Shown here: piece by piece, positions 8,956-18,151 of the stretch | Layout: each line of letters starts with the position of its first letter | How positions within the stretch are numbered: position 1 is the stretch's first letter | DNA from: Lentisphaeria bacterium | GTDB lineage: Bacteria; Verrucomicrobiota; Lentisphaeria; Victivallales; Victivallaceae | Assembly: GCA_018265615.1 (NCBI GenBank) | Contig: JABLYX010000002.1 | Span: 62,001-126,000 of the forward strand | Direction: 5' to 3' | DNA length: 64,000 bases | The notes under the pieces: model-generated | Seen by the model: only the letters and a program-made list of their open reading frames with translations | Told to the model about the DNA's origin: nothing | Databases searched by the model: none | Position numbers and translations under genes: made by a program

Positions 8956-10791
8956 ATGGATAATACCCTGATTCAGGAGCCGGTGACGGCTTCCCGGCGC
9001 AGCGAACTGTTTTTCTGGAGTTTTTCCGTTCTGGCGCTCTTTCTGTTTCTCGGGCACAATGCGCTCTGGGCCTCGGAAGACCGCTGGGCGGAGATCGCCC
9101 GGGAGATGATGGTGACCGGCGACTGGCTGCATCCGTCGCTGAACTGGCAAGTCTATTTCGACAAGCCGCACCTGACCTACTGGCTGATCCTTCCGTTCGC
9201 CATGCTGCGCGGCGGCTTTGATGAGTTCATCGTGCGGGTCCCGAGCGCGCTGGCCGGCCTGGCCGGCCTCTGGGGGGTGCTGATTCTCGGCCGGAAGCTG
9301 TTTGACCGGAGTACGGCGCTGCTGGCGGGGTGGCTGCTGCTCTCCTGCTACGGTTTCCTGTTCTGGGCGCGGACCGCAGCGGCGGATACGGCGAATATGG
9401 CTGCGATCATCCTTGCCGTGGCTTACTTCTATCAGGTCGAGGAGCGGGCGAAGTTCCGGCATTACCTCGGGTTCTACCTGATCTGCTTCCTCGGCGCGCT
9501 GGCCAAGGGGCTTCCGGCGCTGGTTATGCCGCTTGTGGTGATTGCTCCGCATCTGCTGATGGAGAAGCGCTGGCTGAAGCATCTGAAAGTCTCGAATTTT
9601 CTCGCTTTCGTCATCGCCGCCGGAATCTATTTTCTGCCGTTTTATCTTGCGTCGATCCTGCCGCTCGAGCCGCCGCAGCAGCTGCCGGCCGGGGATGCGC
9701 TGACCGGGCTGGAGCTTGTCTGGCGGGAGAATGTCGTGCGCGTATTCAATGCGTTCGACCATAAGGATCCGTTCTACAGCTATCTGTACAATCTGCCGCG
9801 GGTGCTGCTGCCGTGGGTCCTGGTGATCGGAGTTTCGATCGCGGGGATGATCCGGAACTGGAAACGGCTGCCCGGCCCGGTCCGGGAGCTCATGATCGGA
9901 ACGCTGCTGATGTTCATCCTGTTCTGCTGCTCGACCTCGCGGAGATGGTACTATATTCTTCCGGTGATGCCGTTCTGCACGCTTCTGGCGGCGGCGGGCA
10001 TCGGCGGCGGCTGGAGCGTTGAGAAGTGGAACAGGCCGGTTTTTCTGCTGATGCGGATCCTGGTGATTGTCTGCGCGTCGCTCGGCGTGGCCACCCTGGT
10101 GGGAATTCCGCTGTGGAATCACTTTTTCGAGTTCGAGTTGCCGCTGCTGCTTCTGGTGGCGCTGCCGGTTGCAGGCGCGCTGGCGCTCGTGGTCATGCTG
10201 CTTGACAATCAGGCCGACAGCCCGGTCGAACGGCTGACCGGGCTGCCGCAGCGGCTGGGGGCGATGGTTCTCGGTTGTGCGATCCTGGTTGCGGCGGTCT
10301 TCGACTGCGTGCTGCCGTCCCTGACCAAATACCGGACGGAGAAACAGTTGTATGACGCATTTGCCGAGGCGAATCTCGGGGTCACGCCCGAGCAGATATT
10401 CATCTGGCGGGACGAGGCGCCGCCGAAGCTGCTGTTCTATCTGAATCTGCCGCGCCCGGTGAAGGACAGTCCCGATTTCCTTGGGCAAGGTGAACTCACG
10501 CCGGCAGAGAAAGCGGCGATGTCGCCGCAGCAGAGGAAAGAAGTGCTGTATCAGCGTAATCTGGCCGACCTCAGAGAGTTCGTTGAGAGGAACGCCGGAC
10601 ACCGGGTCGCGATCTTTTCGTATGACCGGAAAGCCGATCTTGAGCCGCTGGCCCGCGCCGTCAGGGAACTGCGGCTGCCGGTTGACCTTGAGAAACCGGA
10701 TTTCAGTGAACGTTCGTTTGATGTGATGGAGAGCAAATCCCGCAGGCGGTCCATCTGGGTTCCGAACCTGCCGCAGAAGAGTGAGGAGTGA
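8956..10791 (+). CDS. arnT: ArnT-like lipid A 4-aminoarabinosyltransferase (GT-C, GT83/PMT family)
   Basis: This is a 611-residue polytopic inner-membrane glycosyltransferase. The first loop carries the acidic GT-C motif in SEDRWAEIAREMMVTGDW, followed by FDKPHLTYWLI, which is typical of the ArnT/PMT family. About 11-12 hydrophobic segments follow, and the C-terminal 120 residues form a soluble domain. In the Arn pathway ArnT moves L-Ara4N from undecaprenyl phosphate to lipid A on the periplasmic face. The gene sits between arnB and arnC, which supports this substrate. Another aminosugar or sugar is possible because arnA and arnD are not in view. Confidence 0.82.
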   Translation: MDNTLIQEPVTASRRSELFFWSFSVLALFLFLGHNALWASEDRWAEIAREMMVTGDWLHPSLNWQVYFDKPHLTYWLILPFAMLRGGFDEFIVRVPSALAGLAGLWGVLILGRKLFDRSTALLAGWLLLSCYGFLFWARTAAADTANMAAIILAVAYFYQVEERAKFRHYLGFYLICFLGALAKGLPALVMPLVVIAPHLLMEKRWLKHLKVSNFLAFVIAAGIYFLPFYLASILPLEPPQQLPAGDALTGLELVWRENVVRVFNAFDHKDPFYSYLYNLPRVLLPWVLVIGVSIAGMIRNWKRLPGPVRELMIGTLLMFILFCCSTSRRWYYILPVMPFCTLLAAAGIGGGWSVEKWNRPVFLLMRILVIVCASLGVATLVGIPLWNHFFEFELPLLLLVALPVAGALALVVMLLDNQADSPVERLTGLPQRLGAMVLGCAILVAAVFDCVLPSLTKYRTEKQLYDAFAEANLGVTPEQIFIWRDEAPPKLLFYLNLPRPVKDSPDFLGQGELTPAEKAAMSPQQRKEVLYQRNLADLREFVERNAGHRVAIFSYDRKADLEPLARAVRELRLPVDLEKPDFSERSFDVMESKSRRRSIWVPNLPQKSEE

Positions 10792-10800
10792 TATCAGGTT

Positions 10801-11769
10801 ATGAAAAAAAGCGATAAAATCGAATTCGTTTCAGTCGTTGTGCCGGTTTATAACGAGGAGGGTTGCCTGCAGGAGCTGATCGACCGCACGCTTGCGGCGC
10901 TCGACGGGACCGGGCGCCGGTTCGAGTTCATCCTCGTGGACGACGGCAGCCGCGACAGTTCCGCCGAAATCATGAAGGCTGCGAGCGTAAAGCGGCCGGA
11001 TGAAGTTGTGAGCTGCATCCTGAACCGCAACTACGGGCAGCATTCCGCGATCATGGCCGGATTCTCGCTTGTGCGCGGCGACCTGGTCATCACGCTCGAC
11101 GCGGACCTGCAGAATCCGCCGGAAGAGATTCCGAATCTGATTGCCGCCGCGGAAGAGGGCAACGATGTGGTCGGAACAGTGCGCCAGAAGCGGAAAGACA
11201 CTTTCTTCCGGCGTTTCGCCTCGAAGATCGTGAACCGGGCCGCCCAGAAGGCGACCGGCGTCAAGATGAACGACTACGGCTGCATGCTGCGCGCCTACCG
11301 CCGCCACATTGTCGACGCAATGCTGCAGTGCAATGAACGCAGCACGTTCATTCCGGTGCTCGGCAACAGCTTTGCGCGCAACACCTGTGAGATTCCGGTG
11401 AAGCACAGCGAGCGCGCCGTGGGCGATTCGAAGTATTCGTTCTGGAAGCTCATCAATCTGCAATTCAATCTGCTGACCTGCATGACCACGATGCCGCTGC
11501 GGATCCTGACCTACTTCGGCATCCTTGCGGCGTTCTGCGGATATCTGCTCAGTGTCTACATCGTGGTCCGCCGCTTCTTCTGGGCGGACGGGGACCAGTG
11601 GGGGCAGGGAGGCGTCTTTACGCTGTTTGCGGTCATGTTCATCTTCACCGGCATCCAGATGGTCGGCATCGGAATGATCGGGGAGTACATCGGGCGCATC
11701 TACAACGATGTGCGCGCAAGGCCGCGTTATTTCATCGAAGACATCTTCGGGCGCAGCGGGAAAAAATAA
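10801..11769 (+). CDS. arnC: Undecaprenyl-phosphate 4-deoxy-4-formamido-L-arabinose transferase (ArnC-like GT2)
   Basis: The 322-residue protein has a GT2 domain (VVVPVYNEEGCLQELIDRT, LVDDGSRDSS, LNRNYGQHSAIMAGF, ITLDADLQNPPEEI) and two C-terminal membrane helices (residues about 235-255 and 270-292). The NRNYGQHSAIMAGF and DADLQNPPEEIP blocks are those of ArnC, which loads Ara4-formyl-N onto undecaprenyl phosphate. Relatives such as DPM1-like or GtrB proteins share the architecture, but the arnB-arnT context favours ArnC. A GAGGAG site precedes the ATG and a terminator follows. Confidence 0.85.
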   Translation: MKKSDKIEFVSVVVPVYNEEGCLQELIDRTLAALDGTGRRFEFILVDDGSRDSSAEIMKAASVKRPDEVVSCILNRNYGQHSAIMAGFSLVRGDLVITLDADLQNPPEEIPNLIAAAEEGNDVVGTVRQKRKDTFFRRFASKIVNRAAQKATGVKMNDYGCMLRAYRRHIVDAMLQCNERSTFIPVLGNSFARNTCEIPVKHSERAVGDSKYSFWKLINLQFNLLTCMTTMPLRILTYFGILAAFCGYLLSVYIVVRRFFWADGDQWGQGGVFTLFAVMFIFTGIQMVGIGMIGEYIGRIYNDVRARPRYFIEDIFGRSGKK

Positions 11770-11777
11770 CGGGAACA

Positions 11778-11812
11778 GAGGCGGCCGTCCGGCAGCCTCC
11801 GTCTCATTTTTT
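11778..11812 (+). terminator. Terminator after arnC
   Basis: Stem GAGGC-GCC pairs with GGC-GCCTC (11778-11799) with one mismatch and a four-base loop. It is followed after six bases by ATTTTTTC. It closes the long plus-strand run that starts at rplY. Confidence 0.65.
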
Positions 11813-11824
11813 CTCCGCGCGGGG

Positions 11825-11853
11825 TTGACAGAAGTTGTTTTCGGCGCTATATT
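11825..11853 (+). promoter_or_regulatory. Sigma-70 promoter for carB
   Basis: TTGACA (11825-11830) and TATATT (11848-11853) are separated by exactly 17 bases. It starts directly after the arnC terminator and points at carB, leaving a leader of about 190 bases. Confidence 0.8.
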
Positions 11854-11947
11854 ACATCTCTGGTTTGTGTACGGAAATTTTAACATACAGCAGCGTCCGA
11901 AAACAGTGATAAAACCGGGTTTACAATTCTGAGCGGCCGGCTCTCAC

Positions 11948-11979
11948 GCGAAAGAGGCGTTATTCAGCGTTTCTTTCGC
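11948..11979 (+). other. Hairpin in the carB leader
   Basis: GCGAAAGA (11948-11955) pairs perfectly with TCTTTCGC (11972-11979) around a 16-base loop, inside the untranslated leader of carB. There is no T-tract after it, so it is not a simple terminator. A regulatory role for the leader is possible but unproven. No recognised riboswitch motif was seen here. Confidence 0.4.
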
Positions 11980-12047
11980 TGATTTGTATACGGCTCCGGG
12001 ATTCCGGCCGACAATGGACATTGCGCAAATCAGACAAGAAGGATTAT

Positions 12048-15000
12048 ATGGCAAAGCGGGAAGACATCAGGAAGGTGTTGATCATCGGTTCGGGGCCGAT
12101 CATCATCGGGCAGGCGTGTGAATTCGATTATTCCGGCACTCAGGCGTGCAAGGCGCTTCGCGAGCTCGGATATGAAGTGGTTCTGGCAAACTCGAATCCC
12201 GCGACCATCATGACCGACCCCGGCATGGCGGATCACACCTACATCGAGCCGCTGACCGTCGACAGCATTGAGAAGATCATCGCCAAGGAGCGGCCGGATG
12301 CGCTGCTGCCGAACCTCGGGGGACAGACCGCGCTGAACCTCGCGATTTCTCTTCAGGACAACGGCATTCTCGACAAGTACAATGTCCAGGTCATCGGCGT
12401 AGACCTGAATGCGATCAAACGCGGCGAAGACCGCATCATCTTCAAAGAGACCATGGCCGCGCTCGACGTTCCGATGGCGAAGTCGGAGCCGTGCTACTCG
12501 GTCGAGGAAGCCGAAAAGATCGCGAATGAACTCGGCTACCCGGTCGTTCTCCGCCCCGCCTATACGATGGGCGGAACCGGCGGCGGCATCGTCTACAACG
12601 TCGAAGAGCTGCGTGAAATCGTCACCCGCGGTCTCGCGGCCAGCCTGATCGGCCAGGTGCTGGTCGAAGAGTGCGCGCTCGGCTGGGAAGAGCTTGAGCT
12701 CGAAGTCGTCCGCGATGCAACCGGCAAAAAGATCACCGTCTGTTTCATCGAGAACGTCGACCCGATGGGCGTTCATACCGGAGACAGCTTCTGCGTCGCT
12801 CCGATGCTGACCGTTTCGCAGGAGGTTCAGGACCGGCTGCAGGATTATGCGTACCGCATTATCGATGCGGTCGGCGTCATCGGCGGCTGCAACGTGCAGT
12901 TTGCGCACAATCGCGAGGATGGCCGCATCATCGTCATTGAGATCAATCCGCGCACCTCGCGTTCGAGCGCGCTTGCGTCGAAGGCGACCGGGTTTCCGAT
13001 TGCGAGTGTTTCTACGAAGCTCGCCGCCGGGATCACGCTCGAAGAGCTGCCGTACTGGCGCGACGGATCGCTGGACAAATATACCCCGTCGGGGGATTAT
13101 GTCGTCGTGAAGTTCGCCCGTTGGGCGTTCGAAAAATTCCCGCAGGCCAAGGATCGGCTCGGCACGCAGATGAAGGCGGTCGGCGAGGTCATGAGCATCG
13201 GCAGGAACTTCAAGGAGGCGTTCCAGAAGGCGATCCGCTCGCTCGAAATCGGCCGTGCCGGCCTCGGCATGGTGAAGAAGATCGAAAAACTCTCCCTCGA
13301 AGAGCTGCGTCCCCTTGTGGCCTCCCCGTCCAGCGAACGTTTCTTTCACCTTTACGAGGCGTTCAAGAAGGGGTTGACGGTCGACGAGGCGTGCGTGCTG
13401 ACCCGGATCACGCGCTTTTTCCTTCAGGAGATCAGGGAGCTTGCCGATTTCGAGCTGAAGCTCGCGGCTTATACCTGGATGGCGTTGCCGGATGAGATGG
13501 TGCTGGAGGCCAAGAAGCTCGGTTTTTCGGACAAATATCTCGCGAAGCTGTTCAATGTTTCGGAGAAGGAAGTGCGCGTCTGCCGCATGGAGCTCGGCTG
13601 CAGGGTCAGTTACTGCCTGGTGCCGGTCAGCGGCGTGGAGAACGCGGATTATTACTACTCGACCTATGCAGGCGTGCCGGATGAGGTTCCGGTCAGTTCG
13701 AACCGGAAGATCATGATTCTCGGCGGCGGGCCGAACCGGATCGGGCAGGGCATTGAATTCGACTACACCTGCGTCCATGCCGCGTTCACGCTGCGCGACG
13801 AAGGGTATGAATCGGTTCTGATCAACTGCAACCCCGAGACGGTTTCCACCGACTACGACACGAGCGACAAGCTTTATTTCGAGCCGCTGACCACCGAGGA
13901 TGTACTGGCGGTCTACGAGAAGGAGAAGCCGGAGGGCGTCATCGTCCAGTTCGGCGGGCAGACTCCGCTGAATATCGCGCAGGAGCTCAAGGATGCCGGC
14001 GTGAAGATCATCGGCACGCAGCCGGAGGGCATCCGGCTCGCTGAGGACCGCGAATATTTCCGTGAGCGCATGATTGCGCTCGGCATCAAGCAGCCGCAGA
14101 GCGGCACCGCCCGTTCGCTGGAAGAGGCGGTCATGCTCGGCCGCGAGATCGGCTACCCGGTCATGGTGCGCCCCTCCTTTGTGCTGGGCGGCCGCGGCAT
14201 GGCGGTGATTTACGACGAAGAGACGCTGACCCGCTACGCGATCGAGGCGATCCAGGTCAGCCCCGAGTATCCGATGCTGATCGACCGTTTTCTCGACAAT
14301 GCGATCGAGTGCGAGGTCGACGCGATTTCCGATGGGGAAAACACCTTCGTTGCGTCGGTCATGGAGCATATCGAGCTGGCCGGCATCCACTCCGGCGACT
14401 CGGCGTGTTCGATTCCGCCGGTCACTCTGCCGAAGAAGCATCTTGATATGATTGCGACGCATGCGGCGGCGATCGCGAAGGATTTCCGGGTGAAAGGCAT
14501 CCTGAACGTTCAGTTCGCGGTCTGCGAGGATCAGATCTGGATCATCGAAGCGAATCCGCGCGCATCGCGTACGGTTCCGATTGTTTCGAAGGTCACCGGT
14601 GTTCCGCTCGCCCGTATTGCGACCTGCCTGATGCTCGGCCACAAGCTTCCGGAGTACTCCGAAGCGCTGAAGCCGCATCCGCAGACCTACTTCGGCGTCA
14701 AGGAGGCGGTTTTCCCGTTCAATATGTTCCCGGAAGTCGACCCGGTGCTCGGCCCCGAAATGCGCGCCACGGGCGAGGTCATGGGGTTGGCGACGAGCTT
14801 CGGCATGGCATATTACAAGTCCCAGCAGGCCGCCGGTTCGAAGCTGCCGCTGGACGGCACGGTTCTGGTCTCCGTCTCGGAACGCGAGCGCAAATACCTG
14901 CTGCCGATCATGGAGACGCTGCGCGACCTCGGGTTCAAGTTCGTTGCGACGGAGGGGACCGCGAAGTTCCTGAATTCCAACGGCATTGAGACCGCTGAAG

Positions 15001-15254
15001 TGCATAAGCTCAACGAGGGGCGCCCGAATGTGGCCGACCTCATCAAGAACCGCCAGATCACGCTGATCATCAACACGCCGATCGGCCGCCTGTCGAAAAT
15101 CGACGACAGCTACATCCGCATGAAGGCGATTCAGTACAAGATTCCGTACATGACCACCATTGCGGCAGCGAAAGCGACCGCGGCGGGCATCAAGGAAGCG
15201 AAACACGGGGAGTCCCCGCTGAAATCGCTGCAGGAGTACCAGTCGGGGCGCTGA
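12048..15254 (+). CDS. carB: Carbamoyl-phosphate synthase large subunit
   Basis: CarB makes carbamoyl phosphate from bicarbonate, ATP and ammonia for arginine and pyrimidine synthesis. The 1068-residue length and internal duplication are standard: two ATP-grasp halves, each starting with a Gly-rich segment (KVLIIGSGPIIIGQACEFDY and IMILGGGPNRIGQGIEFDYT), and a C-terminal MGS-like allosteric domain (VATEGTAKFLNSNGIETAEV). I place the start at ATG 12048 because AGAAGGA lies five bases upstream and the product begins MAKREDIRKV. The small subunit gene carA is not nearby. Confidence 0.96.
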   Translation: MAKREDIRKVLIIGSGPIIIGQACEFDYSGTQACKALRELGYEVVLANSNPATIMTDPGMADHTYIEPLTVDSIEKIIAKERPDALLPNLGGQTALNLAISLQDNGILDKYNVQVIGVDLNAIKRGEDRIIFKETMAALDVPMAKSEPCYSVEEAEKIANELGYPVVLRPAYTMGGTGGGIVYNVEELREIVTRGLAASLIGQVLVEECALGWEELELEVVRDATGKKITVCFIENVDPMGVHTGDSFCVAPMLTVSQEVQDRLQDYAYRIIDAVGVIGGCNVQFAHNREDGRIIVIEINPRTSRSSALASKATGFPIASVSTKLAAGITLEELPYWRDGSLDKYTPSGDYVVVKFARWAFEKFPQAKDRLGTQMKAVGEVMSIGRNFKEAFQKAIRSLEIGRAGLGMVKKIEKLSLEELRPLVASPSSERFFHLYEAFKKGLTVDEACVLTRITRFFLQEIRELADFELKLAAYTWMALPDEMVLEAKKLGFSDKYLAKLFNVSEKEVRVCRMELGCRVSYCLVPVSGVENADYYYSTYAGVPDEVPVSSNRKIMILGGGPNRIGQGIEFDYTCVHAAFTLRDEGYESVLINCNPETVSTDYDTSDKLYFEPLTTEDVLAVYEKEKPEGVIVQFGGQTPLNIAQELKDAGVKIIGTQPEGIRLAEDREYFRERMIALGIKQPQSGTARSLEEAVMLGREIGYPVMVRPSFVLGGRGMAVIYDEETLTRYAIEAIQVSPEYPMLIDRFLDNAIECEVDAISDGENTFVASVMEHIELAGIHSGDSACSIPPVTLPKKHLDMIATHAAAIAKDFRVKGILNVQFAVCEDQIWIIEANPRASRTVPIVSKVTGVPLARIATCLMLGHKLPEYSEALKPHPQTYFGVKEAVFPFNMFPEVDPVLGPEMRATGEVMGLATSFGMAYYKSQQAAGSKLPLDGTVLVSVSERERKYLLPIMETLRDLGFKFVATEGTAKFLNSNGIETAEVHKLNEGRPNVADLIKNRQITLIINTPIGRLSKIDDSYIRMKAIQYKIPYMTTIAAAKATAAGIKEAKHGESPLKSLQEYQSGR

Positions 15255-15288
15255 GCCGCCGGCTGTATAGAGAGGAACGTTTGGGTCG

Positions 15289-16710
15289 ATGACAGCAGGA
15301 ATTATCGTATTTCTGGTGATTCTGCTTCTGCCGGTTACGCTGACGGCGGTGCATTATTTCCGCCGTACCGTTGAACTCGGCCGGGCGTTGGACCGTGCGA
15401 ACGAGCGGCGCCGCGAGATCACAAACTTCCTCTCACGCTTTTCCACGGGACTGCAGGAGGAGGACGGGGTCGAAGGGGCGATGCATGCCGCGGCCCGTCA
15501 CGTCGCGGAGCAGACCGATGCGGAGTCGGTGGCGATCTACGAGGTCTCCGGTAATGAGCTCCGGGTGATCGGGGTCTGCGGTACCTATCCACTGATTCAC
15601 AGCTCGAATCAGCTGCTGTTTTCGCGCCATCACCATCTGTTCGAGGCGCTGCGCCGCGAGGAGATCCCGATCGGAAAAGGGTTCCTCGGCGGTTTGGCGA
15701 CCACGCGGCAGGCGGAGCTGGTTCCGGATGCCGCGGCGGATCCGCGCTTCGTGGAGTATCCGGATTTTGCGAATTTCGGCAGCATTATGGCGATTCCGCT
15801 GCTGCGCGAGGGGATTCTGGTCGGCGTCGTGTGCGCCGCGACGAACCGGCTGCGTCCCGGCAGCCCGTTCTCCGAAGCGCAGTTTGAGCGGTTGCGGCTG
15901 CTCTCCGGCCAGGTTCAGATGGTGCAGAACCTGGTCAAGGTCTACAGCGAGATCAGCAAGCGGGAGCGGATCGACCAGGAGCTCGACTTCGCACGTCATC
16001 TGCAGCAGTCGCTGCTGCCGCCCGCGTTTCCGGCCTGGGATCAGTTTTCGATCAATGCCTACACGCGTTCGGCCAAGGAGGTCAACGGCGATTTTTACGA
16101 CTTCGTGGAGATCGACGAGGACCGGCTCCTGGTCATCATCGGCGATGCGAGCGGGAAGGGGATTCCGGCCTGCATGCTGACGGCGATGACGCGCAGCTAT
16201 GCGCGCTGCCTTGCCGCGGCCGGGAGCTTCACGACTCTGAGCGAATTCCTGCGGAAGATCAATGAGAAGCTGTATCTGGACACCGATGCGGACCGTTTCA
16301 TCACGCTCGGCTGCTGTCTGCTGGACCGGAAGAACTCCCTGTTGGAATTCGGCCGCGCCGGCCATACCGATCTTGTGAGCTATGTGCACGACCATATCCG
16401 GACCTTCTCTCCGGCGGGTTCCGGGCTCGGGATTCTTCCGGATGATTTTGCGAGCTTCGACACGATCTGTCTTGCGATCGAACCGGGGACATCGGTCATG
16501 ATGTATTCCGACGGCCTCTCGGAGGCGCTGAACAAGGAGCAGGAGGAGTTCGGCCTGACCCGGCTTTCGGAGGTGTTCAAAGATTCCTGCGAGGTGGGCG
16601 GCACGCCTCAGGCGGTCATCGACCGCGTGATGGAATCGGTCATTACATATGAGGTCGAGCAGAACGACGACCAGACCATCGTGCTGATCCGCCATACCGG
16701 CAAGGCCTGA
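15289..16710 (+). CDS. Membrane-anchored GAF and PP2C-type (RsbU/SpoIIE) serine phosphatase
   Basis: The 473-residue protein has one N-terminal membrane helix (residues about 4-23), a short linker helix, a GAF domain (about 45-220) and a C-terminal SpoIIE/RsbU phosphatase domain. The phosphatase part shows RHLQQSLLPP, the metal-binding EVNGDFYDFVEID and IGDASGKGIPACMLTAM, and MYSDGLSEALN. Such proteins usually dephosphorylate anti-anti-sigma factors in partner-switching. No anti-sigma kinase or STAS gene is adjacent, so its partner is unknown. The hairpin downstream ends both this gene and the convergent one. Confidence 0.88.
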   Translation: MTAGIIVFLVILLLPVTLTAVHYFRRTVELGRALDRANERRREITNFLSRFSTGLQEEDGVEGAMHAAARHVAEQTDAESVAIYEVSGNELRVIGVCGTYPLIHSSNQLLFSRHHHLFEALRREEIPIGKGFLGGLATTRQAELVPDAAADPRFVEYPDFANFGSIMAIPLLREGILVGVVCAATNRLRPGSPFSEAQFERLRLLSGQVQMVQNLVKVYSEISKRERIDQELDFARHLQQSLLPPAFPAWDQFSINAYTRSAKEVNGDFYDFVEIDEDRLLVIIGDASGKGIPACMLTAMTRSYARCLAAAGSFTTLSEFLRKINEKLYLDTDADRFITLGCCLLDRKNSLLEFGRAGHTDLVSYVHDHIRTFSPAGSGLGILPDDFASFDTICLAIEPGTSVMMYSDGLSEALNKEQEEFGLTRLSEVFKDSCEVGGTPQAVIDRVMESVITYEVEQNDDQTIVLIRHTGKA

Positions 16711-16716
16711 AACGGA

Positions 16717-16741
16717 AAAGGCGGCGGAAGCCGCCGCCTTT
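16717..16741. terminator. Bidirectional terminator
   Basis: A perfect 11-base stem, AAAGGCGGCGG with CCGCCGCCTTT, has a three-base loop (AAG) between two convergent genes. The A and T ends allow use on both strands. Confidence 0.7.
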
Positions 16742-16758
16742 GAATGCGATCCGCCGGA

Positions 16759-17367
16759 TCAGTTTTTGCGGATCTCTTCGATCCATTCTTCCATCAGGCC
16801 GCCCGAGTGAGTGACCGCATCGGGATAGAGCTTCCGGATTTCATCGAAGCACCTCTGCGCTTCGATGCGCCGTCCGGCTTTGAGGAGTGCGTTGCCGAGG
16901 ATGAGTCTCGCCTGCGCTCCGGCCTGGACCCCGTCAAAATAGAAGCAGTCGGGATAATCCCGGATCACCTGGTTCAGCAGCTCGATTTGCGGCTCTCCTT
17001 CGGTGACCTGCGCCAGATAGAGCAGGGCGCAGCCGGTCCGGTTCGCTTTCGGATAATTCTTCAGCAGGGTCATCGCCACGGCTTTCTGCTCGTCTCCCCG
17101 CTTCTGTCCCCAGGTCTGGTAAATCGTCTCGATCTGATTGAGTTGCTCGGGGGAGTACAGCTCTCTGTCCCTCTGCGCCCTGACCCTGGCCTTTTTCTGC
17201 TGGGCGGTCCGGATCTGCAGCACCTCTTCCCGCTTGATGACCGGCTGAAGCTGCTTCTCAAGCGTGTCAACCTTTTTTTCGAGGCGGTTTACCTTTTCTT
17301 CCAGCGTTTCCGCAAATAACGCGGAGCATAATGAGACGGCGAAAAGAGAGAGGATCAGCTTCTTCAT
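16759..17367 (-). CDS. Secreted coiled-coil and TPR-like protein (YbgF/CpoB-like)
   Basis: The 202-residue protein begins with a signal peptide (KKLILSLFAVSLCSALFA). A coiled-coil with heptads rich in Leu/Glu/Lys follows (LEEKVNRLEKKVDTLEKQL, residues about 22-40), then TPR-like helices (LLKNYPKANRTGCALLYLAQ, LILGNALLKAGRRIEAQRCF). This layout resembles YbgF/CpoB, which links Tol-Pal to wall synthesis, but no tol genes are nearby. The family assignment is therefore tentative. The ATG follows a GGAAAC-like site, and a promoter lies upstream at 17430-17457. Confidence 0.65.
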   Translation of the reverse strand: MKKLILSLFAVSLCSALFAETLEEKVNRLEKKVDTLEKQLQPVIKREEVLQIRTAQQKKARVRAQRDRELYSPEQLNQIETIYQTWGQKRGDEQKAVAMTLLKNYPKANRTGCALLYLAQVTEGEPQIELLNQVIRDYPDCFYFDGVQAGAQARLILGNALLKAGRRIEAQRCFDEIRKLYPDAVTHSGGLMEEWIEEIRKN

Positions 17368-17429
17368 GGTTCCGTTTCCTTTGGGTGTGTGGGATTGTTC
17401 CCGCCGCCGGTGATAATGCCGGCAGTATT

Positions 17430-17457
17430 ATTATACTCGTCCGGCTCCTGAAAGCAA
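17430..17457 (-). promoter_or_regulatory. Promoter for the coiled-coil/TPR gene
   Basis: On the minus strand, TTGCTT (17457-17452) and TATAAT (17435-17430) are 16 bases apart. The start codon lies about 60 bases downstream. It is divergent from the tag promoter. Confidence 0.55.
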
Positions 17458-17506
17458 ATGGAATGTGGAGTGCGGCCGCTTTTTTTGAGGAAAATCCGGA
17501 CCCGGC

Positions 17507-17535
17507 TTGACAAACGGCGCCCGGAGTGTCATAAT
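17507..17535 (+). promoter_or_regulatory. Promoter for tag
   Basis: TTGACA (17507-17512) and CATAAT (17530-17535) are separated by 17 bases. The tag start codon is 28 bases downstream of the -10. Confidence 0.7.
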
Positions 17536-17562
17536 ACACGTATCCGATAACACAAGGGGGGA

Positions 17563-18144
17563 ATGATGGAGAGTGAACCGATCATGCGCTGCGGTTGGTG
17601 TACCGGCGATCCGCTTTATTTGCGTTACCACGATGAAGAGTGGGGGCGCGAAGTGACGGACGACCGGACGATGTTCGAGTTCCTGACGCTGGAGTCGGCG
17701 CAGGCGGGACTGAGTTGGATCACGATCCTGCGCCGCCGGGAGAATTACCGGAAAGCATTCGCCGGATTCGATCCGGTCCGGGTGGCGGAGTTTACCGAAG
17801 CGGACGTCGAGCGGCTGCTGCAGGATGCCGGGATCATCCGGAACCGCGCGAAAATCCGGGCCGCGATTTCAAACGCGAAGCTGTTTCTCGGACTCCAGAA
17901 GGAGTTCGGCAGCTTCTGCGCCTATCTGAAAACATTCCTGCCGGACGGAAAGCCGGTCGTGAACCATTGGAAAAGCCTGAGTGAAGTCCCCGCCTCGACG
18001 CCGCTGTCGGATGCAATCAGCAAAGACATGAAGAAACGCGGATTCAAGTTCTTCGGCACGACGATCTGCTATGCGCACCTGCAGGCGGTCGGCTGTGTGG
18101 ACGACCACCTCGTCGGCTGCTGCTGCCGTACCGGAATCGAATAA
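17563..18144 (+). CDS. tag: DNA-3-methyladenine glycosylase I
   Basis: Tag removes 3-methyladenine from alkylated DNA. The protein shows MRCGWC...YHDEEWG near the N-terminus and the C-terminal CVDDHLVGC. Together these supply the Cys-His-His-Cys zinc site of the family (Cys10, His23, and the late His and Cys). The middle has FEFLTLESAQAGLSWITILRR and NRAKIRAAISNA of the helix-hairpin-helix glycosylases. Length is 193 residues, normal. AAGGGGGGA precedes the ATG at 17563; a second ATG at 17566 is equally placed. It ends seven bases from the convergent Sel1 gene. Confidence 0.95.
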   Translation: MMESEPIMRCGWCTGDPLYLRYHDEEWGREVTDDRTMFEFLTLESAQAGLSWITILRRRENYRKAFAGFDPVRVAEFTEADVERLLQDAGIIRNRAKIRAAISNAKLFLGLQKEFGSFCAYLKTFLPDGKPVVNHWKSLSEVPASTPLSDAISKDMKKRGFKFFGTTICYAHLQAVGCVDDHLVGCCCRTGIE

Positions 18145-18151
18145 GAGGCGG

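Noticed and set aside
7666..10602. 978-codon frame antisense to mazG, arnB and arnT
   Set aside because: Same reason: it is a shadow of three well-supported genes.
12030..15206. 1058-codon open frame antisense to carB
   Set aside because: Long antisense frames are expected in GC-rich codons. The sense strand encodes complete CarB, and the antisense product has no family motif or ribosome site.
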